NCBI GenBank assembly: GCA_019426215.1 | Contig: CM033408.1 | Location: 7,195,077-7,259,076 of the forward strand | DNA from: Buddleja alternifolia | Taxonomy: Eukaryota; Streptophyta; Magnoliopsida; Lamiales; Scrophulariaceae | DNA length: 64,000 bases | Direction of reading: 5' to 3' | In this document: positions 21,605-31,549 of the stretch, piece after piece | How the letters are laid out: the number at the start of each line of letters is the position of its first letter | Position numbering within the stretch: position 1 is the stretch's first letter | Program-made: the position numbers and the translations under genes | Notes under the pieces: model-generated | The model's input: the letters and a program-made list of their open reading frames with translations, nothing else | Told to the model about the DNA's origin: nothing | Database searches by the model: none

Positions 21605-23075
21605 CGGTAGAACTCTACGTGTTTTTACAGCAAGAGGACTAGTCGTGTGTAGTAATAAACTGGACAATTAAGTCCGGAATGTCGAACTCACAGAGATGTG
21701 TATTCTAGTTTTACGAGAAATTAAAGCAAGCAAGACCTTAAATTAAAACTAAAGATTTGAAGATTTTAAAAGGAATAAAATAAAATAAAACAAGAATTAA
21801 CAAAACTATTATGGAAGCAAGATATAAGAAACAAAATGTCGAAATCAAGATAGCTATGGAATAGAGAAACTAACACACATGTGTTGGCATAAATTAATCA
21901 ATTCTTGTTAAAATCACATTTTCATATTATTAAACTAATGTTGCTACGGTAGAAAATTCCTTAAGATTGTTATCACTCTGATCCCTCACTCATGATAACC
22001 TATACTAGATTCGGTGTAGCAATCTCTCTTGTATGCATTAAAAACTAGAATTTTTCCCGGATAAATCTACATTTCCTCCAAATAAATCTGGCTAACAGCA
22101 TCTGGAGTATGTAGCTATCCCTAGCATCAACTGACTTAGATGATGTTATTAATCCTTTTTACACCTTAAATTATTTTCTCCCAAACAGAGCATTTAAGCA
22201 TAAAATCTTACATTTGGTAGATAATCATATGAAGCATTAAGAACAAGATTGAAACACAAAACAACAATGGAATTAATATGAAAAACGCAATTTATAATTC
22301 AAATATCAAAATTTAGCCTAAACATGGCCTTAGTTTGAAGAATCTAATTCATAAAAAAAGATAAAAGATAGAATATCAAAGAAAGATTCATATTCATAGT
22401 CAAATATAAATCTAATCTAAGAAAACTCCCTATTAAATTTGATGGTTGAACTTCGATCTTCATCCCTTCCATGTTTTTTTATTTTTTCACCTTCAGGGGT
22501 TTGTGCAGATCTTCACGAATATGTAAAAACTAAATTTAAACCCTAATAGGACTCAATTCTCTGTATATTTCGTGCTATAAACCCTAAAGAACTGATCTAC
22601 TATATATAAAGGTGGAAAGGGAAGACTCCAACTTGAGTTAGAATAGGAAAACTTATAAAATCTGCTATTTTTCCCATCGCCCTCACGTACAGACATCAGA
22701 TATCCCACGTACGGACGTTGACTAAGTCAATGTACGGACGTCAGCTATTTCACGGTCGGACATAAATTTCTGTCTGTGCAGTAATCTTGTTTTCTTCATG
22801 ACTCTCTCTAAACATCTCCGATTTGGGTTATTCAAAATGCCATTTGAAGCCAAGACAGAGCTCTACAACTTAGTACAAGGACAGTTCTTTAAATTCGGGC
22901 TCTAAATACTCTAAACTTCTGCATCTCCCTCCAGTTTTCCTCAATTGCAATGATTTTCCACCTTTACTCAATAAGCACACAAATTAAACGCATATATGAC
23001 ATAAATCATGCATAAACCAATGTATATAACATGAATATGAGGCTCTAAAATGCTTAAAATCATAATCTATCAACA
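21605..23075 (-). mobile_element. Gypsy LTR 3 (minus strand)
   Basis: Near-identical in layout to LTR 2. On the minus strand it starts TGTTGATAGATTATG and ends at the primer-binding site at 21604. It is the 5' LTR of the gag-bearing unit and at the same time the 3' LTR of the partial unit at 23076-24822. Confidence 0.85.
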
Positions 23076-24822
23076 CCTCCAAACTTACCTATTTATCGTC
23101 CTCGAGCAATGATAAAGCATAGAAATAAGATCAAGAACAACAACCAAAGAGAGATAAAAACAAAAACCAAAAGGGTAAACTCACTTTCATGGAGTAAACG
23201 ATTGCACTTATCATGTGCAACAAGCCTTTAAACCTTTATGCTACCCAAAAAGGACGAGTTATAGTCTCGTGAGGGTTTGCAGATGATATACCCACAAAAT
23301 CCAACAAATTTCAGATCCAACCAATTCAGTCCACATCAACATAATTCAAAAGAACCAAAGGCACAAAATCATCCTTTTAAAACTGAAAAATATATACATA
23401 TCCAATAATTTTTCTCATGTGACACCAATACTCGAAAAAACTCGAAAAGGTGTAGTGAAAATAAATCTAAGGCATTATAGTCGAGACACATCCTTACCAA
23501 TTTTTGGACATTAATCCCATATCTATCAACTTTCGATCAAACACATGGCTCACGAATCATAGAAAACCTCATTGCCATTTAAATTCCATTGTCTAAAATA
23601 TTCAAACTTTAAACTCATGTGAAACTTCCTTTAAATTCATCAAGGCTAGATCATGTTTAATGTTTTATTCCATTAGGCTTTCTATCTTACCCATGTATCA
23701 AGCTTTAGATCAATGACTCCCAAACTAGATAGTTTCAGGGCATTAAGTGTAGAGACACTCCTAAGGATTTAATCACTCGAGTGTCAAAGCCTACGAAATA
23801 AAACTAGATCTTTCATTTAATTAAACTTTTTTTTTTCTGGCTTGAGCTTAGCTCAAATTAGCATAATAGTACAGTATGTAGGCATGTGACTTTCACCTCC
23901 AATACATAATAGCCTGACCTCTTTGGTCATACCAAAATTCAACCTTATTCATTCCATTTAGCATACAAATTTAATTGATCAACTTGTAACCTTTTGAAAA
24001 ATCTAAGTCAATATTTCTGGGAAAAATTCTTTAAGTGTCTCAAGATGGTTATCCAACTCCACTGCTCTACCCTCGACTTATGTGCATTGTGAATCATCTA
24101 AGAAAATCACATCTAGTCTAGGGTCTCCATGAGCAATATCAAAGATATATATGTTCCATTAAATTTAATTTATTCAAGAAATCATGCCATTTTTTCAAGT
24201 TAATCAATCTCAATTCATCAATTAGAAGGACTGAACTTTTTCAGGCTTGCATTTCTCAACATGAAAGCATATAAACATGATAGCATACAAATTCTCCCCC
24301 AAATTTGAGCTAAAATAGGAACACATGATATGAATAAGCTATGCAATATAGCAAACACATGGTGATTGATCATATGAATGTACTAAAAGCACAACGTACT
24401 ACCCACATACAACCCCTAAACTTAAACTCAACATTGTCTCTAATGTTGTCTCACATAAAAGCATGTAAAAGGATATAAGAGTACTTACAACCAAGGATGT
24501 CAAAACAATCCTTCATCACAAATATGTTCCAAATCAAGCTCATCTCATCAAAATAGGCATCTCAATACAACGGAAAATCTCTACTAACATGCTCAACATA
24601 CTTAAAATAACCAAAATATCAAGCATATAGAAACACATGCCAAAAGTGCATGCTCAGAGAAAACAAACAAAAAGAAAATCTAAAACTAAGAAAATCAACA
24701 AAGATACAAAAGGAAAGCGAAAAACAAAAGAAAACTCACAAAGCTTGGGTTGCCTCCCAAGAAGTGCTCTTTTAAAGTCACTAGCTTGAGTTTATGTAAG
24801 AGATTGGCTCAAGGTGGTTTAT
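23076..24822 (-). other. 3' internal region of another Gypsy unit, truncated
   Basis: Co-linear with 16679-20040 minus the solo LTR: the same AGCTCAAATTAGCATAATAG, CTTAAACTCAACATTGTC and CTTGGGTTGCCTCCCAAG blocks. It ends at GGTTTAT where the Sirevirus copy 2 LTR begins, so the gag and 5' LTR of this third unit are missing. No gene. Confidence 0.75.
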
Positions 24823-26731
24823 TGATGGTCCCAAGTGGCATACGAAAGGGTCTAGAAGGGGGGGGGGGTTGAATAGACCCTGAAGTCTTTTTCGACTTCA
24901 AACAATTCGTATCACTTTTAAAGATTTAAATGCTTAGAGAGCTGAGCGCTAGGTCAAGTGCTACAATAAAGATAACTTAGACTTAGTGATTTTAGTAATT
25001 TACCAAAGTAGGGTAAAGCTTAGATCGCTTGATTAGGGTTAGCACAGCGGAAATGATTTTAAAGCTTTAGCGTTAGTTTTGGTCAAATAGTCGCTGAACC
25101 GTTTTACCTGTCTTTTTCAAGGTAAATGATAAAATATAAAGCAAGACAATAAAATAGTAAATGACAGTAAATAACACAAGAATTTGTAAGGTTCACTGGG
25201 TGGTGTAATCCCTGCCTTGAACACTTGGAGGAATTCCACTAAATTGATTATCGAAGGATCACACAGAGGCTTCTACAAAATAGAGATGGAGATGATGATC
25301 ATGGGCTCCTTGATCACACAGACTTCAGCACCAATGAAGATCTTCACCAACAAGCTTCTCTCACTCAGAAATACTGCTTGTAGAGTCAACAACTTTTTCA
25401 CACAGACAGAGGATGTTGAGGGTTTTGATCACGGGTTTGTTTGATTTATAAAGTTCAAAAAACTTAGGATATCTCAATAATAGTTTATGGTTCTTCTTTG
25501 AAGATGTTTGAGATATCTGTGACTTTCTGGAATGTATGTAAAAAGTTTGGAAGAATTTTGGCTATGGAGTTTCTAAGCTTTTTCTTAGGAGAGAATTTCA
25601 GCAAAGTTTTAAATTTCTTGTGTAAGTACGTATATTTTAGGGTTTGCTGGGGGTAAGGTATTTATAGGCATTTTCTTGGGATTTGTCCATTGGACACATG
25701 TAGGTGCCTGCCTTTCACGAGGGAGTGAGTCATAGGCCTTGTTTGTTTATGTTTTCAAATCCCATTTTCAGTTTTCTGGATCACAAAATCTTAAAATCCA
25801 CACTTCAAACTATTCTCAACGAAATTCATCATCTTTCAAATTCACTTTCTCATTCTCCAATATAACCACCTATCAATCACCACATTCATCATTTCACACA
25901 ATCATCAATCAATATTCATTTACTTTACACTATTTTTCTCTTTCTCTTTCATACTTTTTAATCAATCAACCCATCACACATCAACTAATCATTAGTGATT
26001 AGACACATGTTACAAATTTCAACCATATTCTAAAAACATAAACAAACACACCAACATATCACATCAAATTTACACGAATATCCATAGTACGCGTTCCCCG
26101 AAATTTTTTCAAGATTTGAGCTAAAAAACATAAAAAACAAAGCCATACCTTTTCTCTGACAATCCTGAAATCCTGCTGCACTGATTTGATGTGGCAGGTT
26201 TGAACTCTGAAATTTTGGCAGTCTTAGCCAATAGGTAGCTTGCTTTGTATACAATCTGTCCTTATCACCTTTAATGCTCTTATCAAACATTTATTGCATT
26301 TGAATTTATTTCCCATTGGAAATAAATGCCCGTTAAATGATTGCATTTAAGTCCTTAGTGACTTCGGAATTTATTTCAGGTGAATCTGATCTTCTGGAAC
26401 GCTTTAGTACTTTGATCACTTGATTCATAAACCCTGAAACAGTCCATAGCGGTTGGCAGTCGCTTAAGACAAAATCTTCATCTTCAATTATCTTCAGACA
26501 CTGATCTTCAACTTCATCTCTAATAGACTCACCTAGAATTCTACTAGCAACTTGGTATCCAATACTTAGTTTAAAGTCTACAAAGATAAAAATTACAAGC
26601 TTAATAAAATTACAACCTTTCAAATGCTCATACAAATGGTCTATGAAAAATACAGACTTACATTCTTTTGGGGTCTAACATAAAATCCTATCTTGTTATC
26701 ATCAAAACATCTAACATGAAATTTCCTAACA
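24823..26731 (-). mobile_element. Sirevirus-like Copia copy 2, 3' LTR (minus strand)
   Basis: Minus-strand copy of the LTR seen at 43744-45252. On the minus strand it starts TGTTAGGAAATTTCATG at 26731, directly after the polypurine run AAAAAGGGAGAAAT, and ends GGGACCATCA at 24823. It is inserted in the Gypsy 3' region after GGTTTAT. It carries a MITE at 25735-26144. The plus-strand G run at 24860-24870 corresponds to the C run near the LTR ends of copy 3. Confidence 0.88.
25735..26144. mobile_element. PIF/Harbinger-like MITE, 410 bp, target duplication ATA
   Basis: The left end GGCCTTGTTTGTTTATGTTT matches the inverse of the right end (GGCTTTGTTTTTTATGTTTT read on the minus strand). ATA at 25732-25734 and 26145-26147 flanks it, and the other LTR copies lack the segment. 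A related inner end (GGTGTGTTTGTTTATG on the minus strand, near 26055) suggests a nested or duplicated terminus. A 3-bp duplication fits PIF/Harbinger, although the usual target is TWA. Non-coding. Confidence 0.7.
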
Positions 26732-29700
26732 ATTTCTCCCTTTTTGATAATGTCAAGACCTTAACTTTTATAACTCTTTTATAGATTAAGAGTTCAAAGA
26801 AAAGTGCAAAAAATAATCAAGTTAGCATTTAGAAAGTTAGTTAAGTTAGCTAAAGTTAGTTTAGCCTCAACAAGTTGTTTCAGTGATAAATCATTCATTC
26901 ATTCATATAAGAAAAATTAAGCATATATGATTTACACTGAAGGTAGATAATTTAAAGCGACAACAGAACAATATAAGCAATCATCTTTTCTGTCGCTTCC
27001 TATTTGCCTCTTCTTCTTGGTAGATTTCAGCCGCTAAGTCCAGTAGAAGTCTATCAACATCTATCATGGTTGTATGCTGAATTTCATTATAATCATGTCT
27101 TCTTTGTCTTGTTCTTTCATTCAGCTCCATCAATCTTTCCACCCAATCCCTCGGAGGGATTCCAAGTTCATGAATCAAGTCATGATAAACGTCTTGTCTT
27201 CGATTATTTGTGGATTTCCAGTTGATAGGTCTTCTAAGAGGTCCGGCGTATGGATGAAAACTCATACTCTCTAAGAATTCAACATCTAAGTCCGGAAGCA
27301 AGTGCCTGTCTTGAAAGTATCTTGGCTTTCGCTTCTTAGTAAGCATTTTCTTTATGCTCACTATTTCGTCGAACATGGAGCGCTAATGCTTGTTATTTGT
27401 TTTAGAGATGGGCTCCTTCAAAGCTTTGGACTGAGACTTTTTCTTTCAAATCTTCCCCCTTATTGGCATCATCAAAGGAGGTCTTTAATTCAGCAATGTC
27501 CCGATGAAGAAGTTTGACTTCATCCACTAGAAGAGCAATTTGCTCAGCGATACTTTGAGAGATCAAATTGAAAGAAGTATGTCGCTCAGTATCAGCGGAT
27601 GCATTCTGGACTAGCGTCCGATTAAAGTCATCAGACATTTCTTTAACAAGAGGAGCAATATTATTCATCATAGAGATTGTAAGCTTGTTGACGTTTCTCA
27701 TGTTAGCTTGAAAAAGTCTCTCTACTTGGTTAAGCATTGAAGTGCTTCGCTCTTCCAAATGAGAACACGAGCCTGTGATATTACCAAGAGAATTTCGAAC
27801 TGCTTTTCTGAGATCTCTAGCCTCTTGATCACATTCGGACCCCGAGTTCGAAAATGAACGCTCAGGTCCGTGAGAGCTGGAAACTACGGCCTTGCCTTTA
27901 GATTTATCTCAGACTCATCAAGTGCTTCCTGAACTTCTTGAATCGCTTAATACAGAGTTGGATCTACAATCGCTGGTTGTACAATTGATTCTTGATGAGG
28001 GATCTTGACTACTGGGGCGCTAGAAATTTCTGGCAAAGAAGCGTCGGGTAGTTGAGCGGCTTCCACAGTAGGAGTATCTTCCTCTACTTCAACAATCTCC
28101 ACTTGAGGAGATGGTTTTGGAACAGAAATGACCCAAAGGGGGCCAATCGCTTCCATCACGTGCCTCGGACTTATAAAGTTGGTCTGTGGAATAAAGAATA
28201 TAGCGTCTTCATCGCAATTCATCACCATCTTGCCCGCTTCCAATTGCGCTCGTCAGTGCTAAGTGCAAATTGTACATCCTCTTGCAGATCAATTCCTGAA
28301 ATGTAAGAATTGAAAAAGTCCAAAATAACAGGCATCAGCACTTGAGTAGCCTCTTGGTCCACTGGCCTGATTAGCGAAATCATCTTGGCCATTTGAATGT
28401 TCTGCACACATACAAAAACAGGGTGAAGATTATAGCCTTTGAAGAGATTCAGGCAAAAATATTCAACGAAGGAGATGTCCAGCGATTGTGCATTCTCAAG
28501 AATCGCTCTCCTATCTCTATAGAGTTCTGCAAGCTTAGCATGATCATTGTCAAGGTTCATTGGAACTTCACTTTGCCCTGGCAAAAGAGGTCGCTTACTG
28601 GTGGAGGCATCTTCATTCAGATCAGGAAGAATACGCTGTACAAAATCTTGAGACGGATGATAAACATAGCGTCCTCCCTGAGCGACTAAAGCTAGATGCT
28701 GGCGAATATAGCATTCTATTGACTGTCTATAATAAGACAAGTCGCTAATATTTCCCACCAGATTCTTGCGTTGCTCTAGTAGAAACACAACAAAACCTCT
28801 ACGTCTATAATCTACTCCAAATTGAAACAAGAATGGATACCTCAGAAGTTCGTCTATCGTGTAGAAATGAAACACAAACTCTTCAGCCCATCTTGCGGTA
28901 TCCATCATCAATCGCTTACCAAGATTGTCAGCTTTCTTCTGTTCTTTTCTAGCGGCTAGAAATTTCTCAAAGCACTCTATTTCTTCATCATAGTCCTCAG
29001 CCCATAATCTTGCAAGATACTCGCGGGCTTCAGCTTCTATCCAAGCGTTAATAGGATTGGGATGCTCAGCGACAACTGGTCATTTTCCTTTCCACAATCT
29101 GAGAGGCTGTGGGGATAGAGCGTTCTGAGGAGAATGAACGACTTTGGGATAGGCAGAATATCCAATTTTGTTAAGAATTTCTTCATCAGGGTTCTTCAAC
29201 CAATCACCCATATGGGGATTCTTGTTTAAGATCTTGTTCTGGCGTAAAGGATAAAAGGATTCTTCAGAATGGCCAGTAAAATTGAAACGCTTCTTGTCAA
29301 ATTCTGTCATATTAAATGCTGGTCGCCTAATATATTCAAGACGGGATTGAAGACGCTCTAGAGAGTAGAGACCCAGATCAGCGAAATGCTCAAAGAAACT
29401 GAAGATATCAGATTTAGAGACATCAATCCTGTGGAGAGTATTTTGCAAGTTTGTCTCCATATCGACCAATTGCCTGGTGTCAAGCTCCGTGGTGGCAAAG
29501 TAAAACTCGTAATTTGCATCATAGCCACGGGGAAAGAAATTGATGACACGAGGAGGAGATCTGGTTGGAGTGGGGACAAAAGTAATTGATTCGGTTGGGA
29601 TAAGGGCCACTTCTATCGACCGCTCAGCGTGCACAGTTGCTTCACTGACTGGAGATGTTTCAGCTTCAGGAAGGACTTAAGCTACTTCCTTAGCGATATC

Positions 29701-29780
29701 CACAACCTTTTCCATATCGACATCCACTTCAACAGAAACCTCTGAAGGTGCAGGTGCATCTGCGTCTGGAGCATTTTGAG

Positions 29781-29860
29781 CTGATACAAGCAAGCATTTG
29801 AGAAAAGCAAGCAAAATTTCTACTAAGTAGTAATCACAAGTGAAAGACTATAATGCTTAC
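29781..29860 (-). other. Candidate 80-nt GT-AG intron in copy 2 aORF, absent from copy 3
   Basis: On the minus strand the donor is CCTCAGG/GTAAGCATTA and the acceptor TTGTATCAG/CTCAAAATG. Copy 3 has CCTCAGGCTCAAGACG uninterrupted at the same place (near 55395-55410), exactly what splicing would give. Confidence 0.75.
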
Positions 29861-30046
29861 CCTGAGGACTATCATCGACTGACTCAGACGTTTGTTTTGT
29901 TTCAACAATTGGTACAGTTTCCTTAGGCTCCGGGATAACTTCTTCAAGATATAAATCGAGGAAAGAAGTGAGGGGAACAACTTTAATAGGGATTTTGCAA
30001 ACATCCAAAGTATTCAGTACATACTGAATATCATGATCTATTCGAG

Positions 30047-30124
30047 CTGCAAGAATTTTATCCTAGCCTTAAAGAAGGATAACGAGGAAAGGATAAAAAT
30101 GCTTTGTTCTTCACAAGTACTTAC
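30047..30124 (-). other. Candidate 78-nt GT-AG intron in copy 2 aORF
   Basis: On the minus strand the donor is CAGG/GTAAGTACTTG and the acceptor TTCTTGCAG/CTCGAATAG. Removing it keeps the frame open from the upstream 141-nt exon into the 186-nt exon (phase 1). Confidence 0.65.
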
Positions 30125-30329
30125 CCTGAAAGAGTTTTGCTTTTGCAAAAGGTGTAGCAGGCTCTGGCTTGGGAACAAGAGCAGATGCAGAAACGAAAAG
30201 AGGAGGAGAAGGGACATTTGCTTGTACTTCAAGCGCTGGCTCGGAGGGAACGCTAGTTGATCCTCCTGGCATTGAACATATTTGTAAGCGTCAATGATCA
30301 AAATTATCATATGCATGGATCATCAACGC

Positions 30330-31095
30330 TTATCGTTATTTTAGCATGAGATGTTAGATGCTCAAATATAAAAAAAGCTCAACCTTAAGCGTCCACATAA
30401 TTCTTACAAGTGATAAATGTTAAGCGTTGAACATATTCCCTTCAACACTTAATATAAATGTTTTATAAAATTCATGCATAGTTTTTTATATGACTAAGTG
30501 ACGTGATGGATAGACTCAAAGATTAATTTTGACCTTTATCCACACGCTTCAATCAGATCAAACTGGCTGGTAAATTAAAAACTTTTCAAAATGATGGTTC
30601 AGAGTTAGTACGTGTTTGTGTACGTGTCAGTGTACCATCAAGCGCGTACATCACACTTAAAAAAGGCCAAACGTTTTTGAAAATTTTACTCGGACGTCAA
30701 AGCTTTATATATGGGAGTTACCAAATGTAACTTCCCTCTCTTATCAAGAAAATTGCGTCCGCAGTTAAAAACATTTATGGCTGAGATTCATAAACTTTAC
30801 ACGTGTCAAAATCTTAATGAGATGAGAAGAGCACAATTTTCAAAAAAATTCAACTGTGTTATTTAAAAGAAATTTTTGCAGAAAAACTGTTGACTTTCTT
30901 ACTAAAGCTATCTGCAAAGACTACTCTCTGTCTCTCTCTCTCTCTCTCTCTGTGTCTCTCTCTCTCTTTCAAAACAAATCTCAATTCATCTCTTTTAAAA
31001 ACACTCAAATGACACCTAAGAAATCAGTGTGCAGTACTATTGAAGACACCATCAAGATGGTATCATGCGAAAATTTAATTGTATTAGGTGGGCTA
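30330..31095 (+). promoter_or_regulatory. Leader and promoter-like region of the aORF, in opposite orientation to the rest of copy 2
   Basis: Plus-strand homologue of 53340-54050 in copy 3. Shared elements in order: the AATTCATGCATAGTTTT block, CCACACG, GTGTCAGTGTAC followed by CGCGT, CACGTGTCA (30800-30808), TATTTAAA (30860-30867), and an ATG at 31008 beginning MTPKKS (MAPKAS in copy 3). Spacings are similar to copy 3. A CT repeat lies at 30925-30968. Homology fades after the first few codons, and a Copia element interrupts at 31096. The head-to-head meeting with the minus-strand aORF near 30330 implies an inversion or a second insertion. Confidence 0.7.
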
Positions 31096-31252
31096 TGTTA
31101 AGAGTTCTTATTATTATTGTATTGTTATTAGTTTCCTTATTAGTTTAGGTTTACCTTTATTGCTAATTACCTTTTATATTATGCCTCTCTAGTAAACCTC
31201 TATATATATCTTTGATTATTAATACAAACCTCAAGGGAAATTTACTTTAACA
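31096..31252 (+). repeat. 5' LTR of the 31-kb Copia
   Basis: 157 bp, TG...CA, with a TATATATATC tract and AATACAAACC near its end. Paired with 36311-36467. Confidence 0.95.
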
Positions 31253-31549
31253 TGGTATCAGCCTAAAACCCTCGGTTCCTGGTTTCTCCTCCCTAAATCC
31301 GCCTCTCTCTCTCAAGGCAGTCATCACCGGCGCCTATCATCTTCTTCTTCCTTCTCTCCATATTTTTCCTACCCCTTTAAGTCGTTGCTCCCCTCAACGC
31401 GCTATATCTCACTTCACATAGCCTCCATTACCGGTTCGTCATCTATCGTGCTATTCCGATTGATTTATCGAGGTAAGTTTTTTTTATTACTCTCCTCTCT
31501 CATGATTAATATCAAAAAATTTCAATAATTATTTTTGGTTATTCCTCCC

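Larger units (their letters stand above)
26981..30265 (-). pseudogene. Sirevirus copy 2 third gene (aORF), C-terminal part with apparent introns, broken
   Basis: Minus-strand homologue of the large gene at 54034-58165. Matching segments include FPRGYDANYEFYF and FNFTGHSEESFYPLRQNKIL (29634-29080), the MISLIRPVDQEATQVLMPVI stretch (28911-28222), and the C-terminus PLRRPINW to HTTMIDVDRLL (27376-26981). The 5' side has three exon-like blocks: 30265-30125 (141 nt), 30046-29861 (186 nt) and from 29780 on. They are separated by GT-AG intervals at 30124-30047 and 29860-29781. Both blocks are multiples of three and all junctions are phase 1. Frameshifts and a TAA near 29676 disable it. The N-terminal domain (about 270 residues in copy 3) is not found on this strand. 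The function is unknown. Confidence 0.75.
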
